This document shows positions 10,826 to 25,481 of a stretch of 64,000 nt of DNA, piece by piece (positions within the stretch are counted from its first letter, which is position 1; each line of letters starts with the position of its first letter). The notes beneath the pieces are model-generated. The model did not search any database, was not told the origin of the DNA, and saw only the letters and a list, made by a program, of their open reading frames with translations. Both the position numbers and the translations under genes were made by a program. This stretch comes from Bombus terrestris (Eukaryota; Arthropoda; Insecta; Hymenoptera; Apidae), in assembly GCF_910591885.1 (NCBI RefSeq), contig NC_063271.1, positions 16,237,001-16,301,000 of the forward strand, read 5' to 3'.

Positions 10826-10901
10826 GAATAATTATCGTACAAAAATCGTACATTTTTCTATACAAAAATTCCGGTTTCATATTTACATACCTTTTACTCT
10901 T
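10826..10901. repeat. satellite spacer 1
   Basis: An AT-rich ~76-bp block containing ATTCCGGTTTCAT, unlike the 30-bp monomers. Near copies lie at 11210-11286 and 11718-11798, so the left edge of the array is built from compound units of 384 and 508 bp. The block reads open on the minus strand (see the adjacent reading frames). Confidence 0.85.
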
Positions 10902-11266
10902 ACGTAATAACGTATAACGTTGTATATTGTTACGTTATAACGTATAACGCTATATAGTATTACCACATGGCGTATAACGTTATATACTATTACGTAATAA
11001 CGTATATCGTTATATAGTGTTACGACATAACGTATAACGATATATACGATTACGTAATAACGTATATCGTTATATAGTATTACCATATACCGTATAACGT
11101 TATATAGGGTTACGTTATAACGTATAACGTTATATACCATTACCATACAACATATAACGTTATATAGTGTTACGTTATAGCGTACAACGTTGTATGGTGT
11201 TACCATATAACGTATAATTATCATACAATAAACGTGTATTTTTCTATACAAAAATTCCGGTTTCAT
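10883..11266 (-). other. spacer-headed repeat reading frame, 127 codons (doubtful gene)
   Basis: Begins in spacer 2 with MKPEFLYRKIHVYCMIII and continues through ten-residue repeats resembling YNVIRYNVTL, the translation of the 30-bp monomers. It ends in spacer 1 with VKGM and a stop. The neighbouring frame at 11269-11784 has the same head and tail. The stop of this frame is followed after 2 nt by another ATG head. No known domain matches. Most variation between repeats changes the amino acid, which argues against purifying selection on a protein. Confidence 0.2.
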
Positions 11267-11286
11267 GCTTACATACCTTTTACTAT
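11210..11286. repeat. satellite spacer 2
   Basis: Second copy of the spacer with the ATTCCGGTTTCAT core, 384 bp after the first. It differs from copies 1 and 3 at scattered bases. Confidence 0.85.
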
Positions 11287-11784
11287 TACGTAATAACGTA
11301 TAGCGATGTATATTCTTACGTTAGAACGTATATCGTTATATAGTGTTACGTTATACCTTATAACGTTATATAGTATTACCATATAACGTTTATCGACATA
11401 AACAATTACGTAATAACGTATAACGTTATATAGTATTACCACATGGCGTATAACGTTATATACTATTACGTAATAACGTATACCGTTGTATATTCTTACG
11501 TTATAACGTATAACGTTATATAGTATTACCATATAACGTATAACGTTATATAGTGTTACGTTATAACGTATAACGATATATAGTATGACAATATAACGTA
11601 TAACGTTATATAGTGTAACGTTATAACGTATAACGTAATGTAGCATTACCACATAACGTTTAACGTTATATAGTGTTACATTATAACGTATAACGTTATA
11701 TGGTGTCACCTTATGACGAATAATTATCATACAATACACGTGTATTTTTCTATACAAAAATTCCGGTTTCATATTTACATACAT
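11269..11784 (-). other. spacer-headed repeat reading frame, 171 codons (doubtful gene)
   Basis: Starts in spacer 3; the in-frame head MKPEFLYRKIHVYCMIII is shared with the 127-codon frame. A run of hydrophobic/tyrosine decapeptides follows, ending VKGM-stop in spacer 2. The length difference from its neighbour is a whole number of monomers plus a small remainder. The open frame is expected from a 30-bp (ten-codon) unit lacking stops in this frame, so protein coding is not established. Confidence 0.2.
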
Positions 11785-11798
11785 TTTACTGTTTCGTA
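11718..11798. repeat. satellite spacer 3
   Basis: Third copy of the spacer, 508 bp after the second. To its right, 30-bp monomers run without further spacers to 24381. Confidence 0.85.
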
Positions 11799-14700
11799 TT
11801 AACGTATAACGATGTATATTCTTACGTTATAACGTATAACGTTATATACTATTACGTAATAAAGTATAACGTCGTGTATTGTTACGTAATATCGTATAGC
11901 GTTATATAGTGTTACGTTACAACGTATAACGTTATATAGTATTACCATATTACGTATAACGTTATATAGTATTACCATATAACGTATAACGATATATACT
12001 ATTACGTATTAACGTATAACGTTACATGGTATTACCATATCACGTATAACGTTGTGTATTATTACCATATAACGTACAACGATATATAATATTACGTAAT
12101 AACGTATAACGTTATATAGTACTATCATATAACGTATAACGTTGTATACTGTTACGTAATAACGTAGCACGTTATATACTATTACGTAATAACGTTTAAC
12201 GTTATATAGTATTACCATATTACGTATAACGTTATATAGTATTACCATATAACGTATAACGATATATACTATTACGTATCAACGTTAAACGTTATATACC
12301 ATTACGTAATAACGTATAACGTTATATAGTATCACTATATCACGTATAGCGTTGTATATTATTACCACATAGCGTATAACGTTATATACTATTACGTAAT
12401 AACGTTTAACGTTATATAGTATTACCATATTACGTATAACGTTATATAGTATTACCATATAACGTATAACGATATATACTATTACGTATCAACGTTAAAC
12501 GTTATATACCATTACGTAATAACGTATAACGTTATATAGTATCACTATATCACGTATAGCGTTGTATATTATTACCACATAGCGTATAACGTTATATACT
12601 ATTACGTAATAACGTATAACGTTATGTATTGTTACCATATGAGGTATAACGATATATACTATTACGTAATAACGTATAACGTTAGATAGCATTACCATAT
12701 TACGTATAACGTTATATAGTATTACGATATAACGTAAAATGTTATATACTATTACGTATTAACGTATAACGTTATATACTATTACGTAGTAACGTATAAC
12801 GTTATATAGTATCACTATATCACGTATAACGTTCTATATTATTACCCTATAACGTATAACGTTATATACTATTACGTATTAACGTATAACGTCATATACC
12901 ATTACGTAATAACGTATCACGTTATATAGTATCACTATATCACGTATAACGTTGTATATTATAACCATATAACGTATAACGTTATATACTACTACGTAAT
13001 AACGTATAACGTTATATAGTATTACCATATTACGTAGGACGTTATTTAGTATTACAATATAACGTAAAATGATATATACTATTACGTAATAACGTATAAC
13101 GTTAAATAGTATCACTATATCACGTATAACGTTGTATTCTGTTACGTAATAACGTATCACGTTATATACTATTACGTAATAACGTAGAACGTTATATATT
13201 ATTACGTAATAACGCATAACGTTATATACTATTACGTATTAACGTATAACGTTATATAGTATTACGTAATAACGCATAACGTTATATAGTACTTCCATAC
13301 CACGTATAACGTTGTATATTATTACTATATAACGTATAGCGTTATATAGTCTTACCATATCACGTATAACGTTATATAGTATTACGATATAAAGTAAAAT
13401 GATATATACTATTACGTATTAACGTATAACGTTATATACTATTACGTAGTAACGTATAACGTTATATAGTATCACTATATCACGTATAACGTTGTATATT
13501 ATTACCATATAACGTATAACGTTATATACTATTACGTAATAACGTTTAACGTTATATAGTATTACCATATCACGTATAACGTTGTGTATTATTACCTTAT
13601 AACGTATAACGATATATACTATTACGTAATAACGTATAACGTTATATAGTACTACCATATAACGTATAACGTTGTATACTATTACGTTATAACGTATAAC
13701 GATATATACTATTACGTAATAACGTATAACGTTATAGAGTCTTACCATATCACGTATAACGTTGTATATGATTACTGTATAACGCATAACGTTATATCCT
13801 ATTATGTAATAACGTATAGCGTTATATGGCATAACCATATCACGTATAACGTTGTGTATTATTACCATATAACGTATAACGATATATACTATTACGTAAT
13901 AACGTATAACTTTATATAGTACTACCATATAACGTATAACGTTGTATACTATTACGTTATAACGTATAACGATATATACTATTACGTAATAACGTATAAC
14001 GTTATAGAGTCTTACCATATCACGTATAACGTTGTATATGATTACTGTATAACGCATAACGATATATACTACTACGTATTACCGTATAACGTTATGTACT
14101 ATTACGTAATAACGTATAACATTATATGGTATTACCATATCACGTATAACGTTGTATATTATTACCATATAACCTATAACGATATATACTATTACGTAAT
14201 AACGTTTAACGTTATATAGTTCTACCATATAACGTATAACGTTGTATACTATTACGTTATAACGTATAACGATATATACTATTACGTAATAACGTATAAC
14301 GTTATAGAGTCTTACCATATCACGTATAACGTTGTATATGATTACTGTATAACGCATAACGTTATATCCTATTATGTAATAACGTATAGCGTTATATGGC
14401 ATAACCATATCACGTATAACGTTGTGTATTATTACCTTATAACGTATAACGATATATACTATTACGTAATAACGTATAACGTTATATAGTACTACCATAT
14501 AACGTATAACGTTGTATACTATTACGTTATAACGTATAACGATATATACTATTACGTAATAACGTATAACGTTATAGAGTCTTACCATATCACGTATAAC
14601 GTTGTATATGATTACTGTATAACGCATAACGTTATATCCTATTATGTAATAACGTATAGCGTTATATGGCATAACCATATCACGTATAACGTTGTGTATT

Positions 14701-17700
14701 ATTACCATATAACGTATAACGATATATACTATTACGTAATAACGTATAACGTTATATAGTACTATCATATAACGTATAACGTTGTATACTGTTACGTAAT
14801 AACGTATCACGTAATATACTATTACGTAATAACGTTTAACGTTATATAGTATTACCACATTACGTATAACCATATATAGTATTACCATATAACGTATAAC
14901 GATATATACTACTACGTATTACCGTATAACGTTATGTACTATTACGTAATAACGTATAACATTATATGGTATTACCATATCACGTATAACGTTGTATATT
15001 ATTACCATATAACCTATAACGATATATACTATTACGTAATAACGTTTAACGTTATATAGTTCTACCATATAACGTATAACATTGTATGCTGTTACGTAAT
15101 AACGTATCACGTAATATACTATTACGTAATAACGTATAACGTTATATAGTACTACCATATAACGTATAACGTTGTATTCTGTTACGTAATAACGTATCAC
15201 GTTATATACTATTACGTAATAACGTTTAACGTTATATAGTTCTACCATATAACGTATAACGTTGTATGCTGTTACGTAATAACGTATCACGTAATATACT
15301 ATTACGTAATAACGTTTAACGTTATATAGTATTACCACATTACGCATAACCATATATAGTAATACCATATAACGTATAACGATATATACTATTACGTATT
15401 AACGTATAACGTTATATACTACTACGTAATAACGTATAACATTATATGGTATTACCATATCACGTATAACGTTGTGTATTATTACCATATAACGTACAAC
15501 GATATATAATATTGCGTAATAACGTATAACGTTATATACCATTACGTATTAAAGTATAACGTTATATACTATTCCGTAGTAACGTATAACGTTATATAGT
15601 ATCACTATATCACGTATAACGTTGTATATTATTACCATTTAACGTATAACGTTATATACTATTACGTAATAACGCATAACGTTATATACCATTACGTATT
15701 AAAGTATAACGTTATATACTATTACGTAATAACGTAGAACGTTACATACTATTACGTAATAACGCATAACGTTATATACCATTACGTATTAAAGTATAAC
15801 GTTATATACTATTCCGTAGTAACGTATAACGTTATATAGTATCACTATATCACGTATAACGTTGTATATTATTACCATTTAACGTATAACGTTATATACT
15901 ATTACGTATTAACGTATAACGTGATATACTATTACGTAATAACGTATAACGTTATGTATTATTACCATATAAGGTATAACGGTATATACTATTACGTAAT
16001 AACGTATAGCGTTATGTAGTATTACCATATCACGTATAACGTTGTATATGATAACCATATAACGTATAACGGTATATACTATAACGTATTAACGTTTAAC
16101 GTTATATAGTTCTACCATATAACGTATAACGTTGTATACTGTTGCGCAACAACGTATCACGTTATATACTATTTCATAATAACGTTTAACGTTATATAGT
16201 ATTACCATATCACGTATAACGTTGTATATGATTACTATATAAAGCATAACGTTATATCCTATTACGTAACAACGTATAACGCTATACGGCATTACCTCAT
16301 CACGTATAACGTTGTGTATTATTACCATATAACGTATAACGATATATACTATTACGTAATAACGTATAACGTTATATAGTACTACCATATAACGTATAAC
16401 GTTGTATACTGTTACGTAATAACGTATCACGTTATATACTATAACGTAATAACGTTTAACGTTATATAGTATTAACATATTACGTATAACGTTATATAGT
16501 ATTACCATATAACGTATAACGATATATACTATTACGTATTAACGTATAACGTTACATGGTATTACCATATCACGTATAACGTTGTATATTATTACCATAT
16601 AACGTATAACGTTATATACTATTACGTAATAACGTATAACGTTATGTATTGTTACCATATGAGGTATAACGATATATACTATTACGTAATAACGTATAAC
16701 GTTATATAGCATTACCATATTACGTATAACGTTATATAGTATTACGATATAACGTAAAATGTTATATACTATTACGTATTAACGTATAACGTTATATACA
16801 ATTACGTGTTAACGTATAACGTTATATAGTATCACTACATCACGCATAACGTTGTATATTAGTACCATATAAAGTATAACATTATATACTATTACGTAAT
16901 AACGTATAACGTTATATAGTATCACTATATCACGTATAACGTTGTATATTATTACCACATGGCGTATAACGTTATATACTATTACGTAATAACGTATAAC
17001 GTTATGTATTATTACCATATGAGGTATAACGATATATAGTATTACGTAATAACTTATCACGTTATATGCTAATACGTAATAACGTATCACGTTATATACT
17101 ATTACGAAATAACGCATAACGTTATGTACTATTACGTATTAACGTATAACGTTAAATACTATTACGCAATAACGTATAACGTTATTTAGTATTACCATAT
17201 CACGTATAACGTTGTGTATTATTACCATATAACGTATAACGATATATACTATTACGTAATAACGTATAACGTTATATAGTACTATCATATAACGTATAAC
17301 GTTGTATACTGTTACTTAATAACGTATCACGTAATATACTATTACGTAATAACGTTTAACGTTATATAGTATTACCACATTACGTATAACCATATATAGT
17401 ATTACCATATAACGTATAACGATATATACTACTACGTATTACCGTATAACGTTATGTACTATTACGTAATAACGTATAACATTTTATGGTATTACCATAT
17501 CACGTATAACGTTGTATATTATTACCATATAACCTATAACGATATATACTATTACGTAATAACGTTTAACATTTTATGGTATTACCATATCACGTATAAC
17601 ATTGTATGCTGTTACGTAATAACGTATCACGTAATATACTATTACGTAATAACGTTGAACGTTATATAGTATTACCATATTACGTATAACGTTATATAGT

Positions 17701-20700
17701 ATTACGATATAAAGTAAAATGATATATACTATTACGTATTAACGTATAACGTTATATACTATTACGTAGTAACGTATAACGTTATATAGTATCACTATAT
17801 CACCTATAACGTTGTATATTATTACCATATAACGTATAACGTTATATACTATTACGTATTAACGTATCACGTTATATCCTATTACGTAATAACGTATAAC
17901 GTTATATAGTATTACCATATTACGTATAACGTTATATAGTATTACGATATAAAGTAAAATGATATATACTATTACGTATTAACGTATAACGTTATATACT
18001 ATTACGTAATAACGTATAACGTTATATAGTATCATTATATCACGTATAACGTTGTATATTACTACCACATAGCGTATAACGTTATATACTATTACGTAAT
18101 AACGTATAACGTTATGTATTATTACCATATGAGGTATAACGATGTATAGTATTACGTAATAACGTATCACGTTATATGCTATTACGTAATAACGTATCAC
18201 GTTATATACTATTACGTAATAACGTATAACGATATACACTATTACGTAATAACGTATAACGTTATATAGTATTACCATATTACGTATAACGTTATATAGT
18301 AGTACGATATAACGTAAAATGATATATACTATTACGTATTAACGTATAACGTTATATACTATTCCGTAGTAACGTATAACGTTATATAGTATCACTATAT
18401 CACGTATAACGTTGTATATTATTACCATATAACGTATAACGTTATATACTATTACGTATTAACGTATAACGTGATATACTATTACGTAATAACGTATAAC
18501 GTTATATACTATTACATATTAACGTATAACGTTATATAGTATTACACTATAACGTATAACATTACACACTATTACGTAATAACGTATACCGTTATATAAT
18601 ATTTCCATATCTCGTATAACGTTGTGTATTATTACCATATAACGTATAACGATATATACTATTACGTAATAACGTATACCGTTATATGATATTTCCATAT
18701 CTCGTATAACGTTATATAGTATTACGATATAACGTAAAATGATATATACTATTACGTATTAACGTATAACGTTATATACAATTACGTAGTAACGTATAAC
18801 GTTATATAGTATCACTACATCACGTATAACGTTGTATATGATAACTATATAACGCATAACGTTATATCCTATTACGTAATAACGTATAACGCTATATGGC
18901 ATTACCATATCACGTATAACGTTGTGTATTATTACCATATAACGTATAACGATATATACTATTACGTAATAACGTATAACGTTTTATAGTACTACCATAT
19001 AACGTATAACGTTGTATACTGTTACGTAATAACGTATCCCGTTATATACTATTACTTAATAACGTTTAACGTTATATAGTATTAACATGTTACGTATAAC
19101 GTTATATAGTATTACGATATAACGTAAAATGATATATACTATTACGTATTAACGTATAACGTTATATACAATTACGTCTTAACGTATAACGTTATATAGT
19201 ATCACTACATCACGCATAACGTTGTATATTATTACCACATAGCGTATAACGTTATATACTATTACGTAATAACGTATAACGTTATGTATTATTACCATAT
19301 GAGGTATAACGATATATAGTATTACGTAATAACTTATCACTTTATATGCTATTACGTAATAACGTATCACGTTATATACTATTACGAAATAATGCATAAC
19401 GTTATGTACTATTACGTATTAACGTATAACGTTATATACTATTACGCAATAACGTATAACGTTATATAGTATTACCATATCACGTATAACGTTGTGTATT
19501 ATTACCATATAACGTATAACGATATATACTATTACGTAATAACGTATAACGTTATATAGTACTATCATATGACGTATAACTTTGTATACTGTTACGTAAT
19601 AACGTATCACGTAATATACTATTACGTAATAACGTTTAACGTTATATAGTATTACCATATTACGTATAACGTTATATAGTATTACGATATAAAGTAAAAT
19701 GATATATACTATTACGTATTAACGTATAACGTTATATACTATTACGTAATAACGTATAACGTTATATAGTATCACTATATCACGTATAACGTTGTATATT
19801 ATTACCATATAGCGTATAACGTTATATACTATTACGTAATAACGTATAACGTTATGTATTATTACCATATGAGGTATAACGATATATAGTATTACGTAAT
19901 AACGTATCACGTTATATGCTATTACGTAATAACGTATCACGTTATATACTATTACGTAATAACGTATAACGATATACACTATTACGTAATAACGTATAAC
20001 GTTATATAGTATTACCATATTACGTATAACGTTATATAGTAGTACGATATAACGTAAAATGATATATACTATTACGTAGTAACGTATAACGTTATATAGT
20101 ATCACTATATCACGTATAACGTTGTATATGATAACCATATAACGTATAACGATATATACTATTACGTATTAACGTATAACGTTATATACTATTACGTAAT
20201 AACGTACAACGTTATATAGTATCACTATATCACGTATAACGTTGTATATTAGTACCACATAACGTATAACGTTATATACTATTACGTAATAACGTATAAC
20301 GTTATGTAGTATTACCATATCACGTATAACGTTGTATATGATAACCATATAACGTATAACGATATATACTATAACGTATTAACGTTTAACGTTATATAGT
20401 ACTACCATATAACGTATAACGTTGTATACTGTTACGTAACAACGTATCACGTTATATACTATTTCATAATAACGTTTAACGTTATATAGTATTACGTAAT
20501 AACGTATAACGTTGTATAATGTTACTATATAACGCATAACGTTATATCCTATTACTTAATAACGTATAACGTTATATAGTATTACCATATCACGTATAAC
20601 GTTGTATATGATTACTATATAAAGCATAACGTTATATCCTATTACGTAACAACGTATAACGTTATATAGAACTACCATATAACGTATAACGTTGTATACT

Positions 20701-23700
20701 GTTACGTATTAACGTATCACGTTATATGCTATTACGCAATAACGTTTAACGTTATATAGTATTACCATATCACGTATATCGTTGTGTATTATTACCATAT
20801 AACGTATAACGATATATACTATTACGTAATAACGTATAACGTTATATAGTACTACCATATAACGTATAACGTTGTATACTGTTACGTAATAACGTATCAC
20901 GTTATATACTATTACGTAATAACGTTTAACGTTATATAGTATCACTATATCACGTATAGCGTTGTATATTATTACCTCATAGCGTATAACGTTATATACT
21001 ATACGTAATAACGTATAACGTTATGTACTGTTACCATATGAGGTATAACGATATATACTATTACGTAATAACGTATAACGTTATATAGCATTACCATATT
21101 ACGTATAACGTTATATAGTATTACGATATAAAGTAAAATGATATATACTATTACGTATTAACGTATAACGTTATATCCTATTATGTAATAACGTATAACG
21201 TTATATGGCATAACCATATCACGTATAACGTTGTGTATTATTACCATATAACGTATAACGATATATACTATTACGTAATAACGTATAACGTTGTATACTG
21301 TTACGTAATAACGTATCACGTAATATACTATTACGTAATAACGTTTAACGTTATATAGTATTACCACATTACGTATAACCATATATAGTTTTACCATATA
21401 ACGTATAACGATATATACTACTACGTATTACCGTATAACGTTATGTACTATTACGTAATAACGTATAACATTATATGGTATTACCATATCACGTATAACG
21501 TTGTGTATTATTACCATATAACCTATAACGATATATACTATTACGTAATAACGTATAACGTTATATAGTACTACTATATAACGTATAACGTTGTATACTG
21601 TTACGTAATAACGTATCACGTTATATACTATTACGTAATAACGTTTAACGTTATATAGTTCTACCATATAACGTATAACATTGTATGCTGTTACGTAATA
21701 ACGTATCACGTAATATACTATTATGTAATAACGTATAACGTTATATAGTACTACCATATAACGTATAACGTTGTATTCTGTTACGTAATAACGTATCACG
21801 TTATATACTATAACGTAATAACGTTTAACGTTATATAGTTCTACCATATAACGTATAACGTTGTATACTGTTACGTAATAATGTATCACGTTATATACTA
21901 TTACGTGATAACGTTTAACGTTATATAGTATTACCATATTACGTATAACTATATATGGTATTACCATATAACGTATAACGATATATACTATTACGTAATA
22001 ACGTATAACGTTATATGGTATTACCATATCACGTATAACGTTGTGTATTATTACCATATAACGTATAACGATATATACTATTACGTAATAACGTATAACG
22101 TTATATAGTACTACCATATAACGTATAACGTTGTATACTGTTACGTAATAACGTATCACCTTATATACTATTACTTAATAACGTTTAACAATATATAATA
22201 TTAACATATTACGTATAACATTATATAGTATTACCATATAACGTATAACGATATATACTATTACGTATTAACGTATAACGTTACATGGTATTACCATATC
22301 ACGTATAACGTTGTGTATCATTACCATATATCGTACAACGATATATAATGTTAAGTAATAACGTATAACGTTATATAGCACTATCATATAACGTATAACG
22401 TTGTATACTGTTACGTAATAACGTATCACGTAATATACTATTACGTAATAACGTTTAACGTTATATAGTATTACCACATTACGTATAACGATATATAGTA
22501 TTACCATATAACGTATAACGATATATACTATTACGTATTAACGTATAACGTTATATACTATTACGTAATAACGTATAACGTTATATGGTATTACCATATC
22601 ACGTATAACGTTGTGTATTATTACCATATAAACTATAACGATATATACTATTACGTAATAACGTATAAGGTTATATAGTACTGCCATATAACGTATAACG
22701 TTGTATACTGTTACGTAATAACGTATCACGTAATATACTATTACGTAATAACGTTTAACGTTATATAGTATTACCACATTACGTATAACGATATATAGTA
22801 TTACGTATTAACGTATAACGATATATAGTATTACGTATTAACGTATAACGTTATATACTATTACGTAATAACGTATAACGTTATATGGTATTACCATATC
22901 ACGTATAACGTTGTGTATTATTACCATATAACCTATAACGATATATACTATTACGTTATAACGTATAACGTTGTATACTGTTACGTAATAACGTATCACG
23001 TTATATACTGTTATGTAATAACGTTTAACGTTATATAGTATTACCATATTACGTATAACGATATATAGTATTACCATATAACGTATAACGATATATACTA
23101 TTACGTATTAACGTATAACGTTATATACTATTACGTAATAACGTATCACGTAATATACTATTACGTAATAACGTTTAACGTTATATAGTATTACCACATT
23201 ACGTATAACGTTATATAGTATTACCATATAACGTATAACGATATATACTATTACGTATTAACTTATAACGTTATATACTATTACGTAATAACGTATAACA
23301 TTATATGGTATTACCATATCACGTATAACGTTGTGTATTATTACCATATAACGTATAACGATATATACTATTACGTAATAACGTATAACGTTATATAGTA
23401 CTACCATATAACGTATAACGTTGTATACTGTTACGTAATAACGTATCACGTTATATACTATTACGTGATAACGTTTAACGTTATATAGTATTACCATATT
23501 ACGTATAACTATATATGGTATTACCATATAACGTATAACGATATATACTATTACGTAATAACGTATAACGTTATATGGTATTACCATATCACGTATAACG
23601 TTGTGTATTATTACCATATAACGTATAACGATATATACTATTACGTAATAACGTATAACGTTATATAGTACTACCATATAACGTATAACGTTGTATACTG

Positions 23701-24392
23701 TTACGTAATAACGTATCACGTTATATAGTATCACTATATCACGCATAACGTTGTATATTAGTACCATATAACGTATAACGTTATGTATTATTACCATATA
23801 AGGTATAACGGTATATACTATTACGTAATAACGTATCACGTTATATACTATTTCGTAATAACGTATAGCGTTATGTAGTATTACCATATCACGTATAACG
23901 TTGTATATTATAACCATATAACGTATAACGTTATATACTATTATGTAATAACGTATAACGTTATATAGTATTACCATATTACGTATAACGTTATATAGTA
24001 TTACAATATAACGTAAAATGATATATACTATTACGTAATAACGTATAACGTTATATAGTATCACTATATCACGTATAACGTTGTATATTATTACCATATA
24101 ACGTATATCGTTATATACTACTACGTAATAACGTATAACGTTATGTATTATTACTATATAAGGCATAACGATATATACTATTACGTAATAACGTATAACG
24201 TTATATAGTACTACCATATGACGTATAACGTTGTATACTGTTACGTAATAACGTATCACGTTATATACTATTACGTAATAACGTTTAACGTTATATAGTA
24301 TTACCATATTACGTATAACGATATATAGTATTACCATATAACGTATAACGATATATACTATTACGTATTAACGTATAACGTAAAATTCGTGA

Positions 24393-25481
24393 AGAGGCAG
24401 GACTCTCAGTTTACCTATTGTTCCAAGAGGGTTTAGGTGGTCCGTTATTAACCATGTGCATCAGTCAATTATGCACTTGGGTTGGGATAAGACGCTCGAG
24501 AAACTGTACGAGTATTATTGGTTCGAAGGAATGGCGAAGTACGTTCGCAAGTTCGTAGAGAACTGCCATGCTTGTAGAGTTTCGAAGGCTAGTTCAGGTA
24601 AGATACAAGCCGAACTATATCCCATATCTAAGGCCAGCATACCTTGGCACACGGTCCACATGGATATAACGGGCAAGCTGAGCGGTAAAAGCGATTCGAA
24701 GGAGTACGTCATTGTGTTGATCGACGCCTTCACTAAATTCGTATTCCTGCATCATACTCGTAGGATAGATTCTCTTAACACCATTAAAGCGCTTAAATCC
24801 GCTATATTTTTATTCGGGAGTCCCTGTCGGATAATAGCGGACCAGGGAAGATGTTTTACGGGTAAAGGATTTCGCGAGTTCTGCGAAAGCAAACGAATTA
24901 AAGTTCACTTGATAGCGACTGGTGCCAGTAGGGCTAACGGACAAGTAGAACGTGTTATGGGCACGTTGAAAAACATGTTCACGACAGTAGAGACGACCGG
25001 GCGGCCGTGGCAAGACGCGATTGGGGAAATGCAGCTAGCGTTGAACTGCACCGTCAACCGCGTGACTAATTCGAGCCCTTTACAACTACTAATCGGTAGA
25101 TCGGCGAGACCGTATGACCTATTGCTACCCGACAATATCGAAGAAAAAGAAGTCGATATCTCCGATGTAAGACAGCAGGCCGTACAGAACATAGAAAGTA
25201 ACGCCCAATACGACAAAGAAAGATTTGATAGGAACAAAGCTAAAGTGGTTAAGTTTAACCTCGGCGACTTCGTACTACGCAAGAACGAGGAAAGAAACCA
25301 AACCAAGCTAGAGCCGAAATTCAAGGGTCCATTCGTAATAACCGAGATTTTGGAAGGAGATAGATATATTTTAAAAACGTTAGACGGCAAACGATCGTAT
25401 AAAGACAGTCACGACATGTCACGACAGGACATTGTCACGTCCCGCGTTCCGCACGTGACGCCACGAATCAATAACTTATGA
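24393..25481 (+). pseudogene. Ty3/gypsy-type integrase, 5'-truncated pol
   Basis: The C-terminal integrase part of an LTR-retrotransposon polyprotein, open from 24393 to the stop at 25479-25481; TGA at 24390 lies just upstream, next to the satellite. Numbered from the GTG at 24456, it keeps an HHCC zinc finger (H2, H7, C37, C40), catalytic D70, D129 and E165 with the classical D-35-E spacing, and a C-terminal KFKGPFVI (GPY/F-like) segment. Family role: joins element cDNA to host DNA. Protease, reverse transcriptase and RNase H are missing upstream, so this is a remnant even though the integrase core looks undamaged. No start codon of its own is expected. Confidence 0.93.

Larger units (their letters stand above)
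10787..24381. repeat. 30-bp palindromic satellite array
   Basis: About 13.6 kb, roughly 450 tandem copies of a 30-bp monomer. The commonest form joins the perfect palindrome ATTACGTAAT to AACG, the perfect palindrome TATAACGTTATA and TACT. A second monomer class has ATTACCATAT or ATTACCATATCACG in place of the first palindrome; the two often alternate. From 11821 to 21000 every 60-base line keeps the same phase. One base is lost near 21002, then the phase holds to 24360. A higher-order 270-bp (nine-monomer) period is visible at 13771/14041 and 14341/14611. Three ~76-bp spacers occur at the left edge. No gene is supported inside. Confidence 0.97.

Noticed and set aside
11821..24360. Long minus-strand open frames of decapeptides (up to 359 codons) as protein genes
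   Set aside because: A 30-bp unit is ten codons, and one minus-strand frame of the monomer has no stop, so long frames arise automatically. Variation between units is mostly amino-acid changing and no start context or domain is seen.
10787..24381. CRISPR array (30-bp repeats)
   Set aside because: The repeats are directly contiguous with no unique spacers, and the sequence is eukaryotic with no cas genes.
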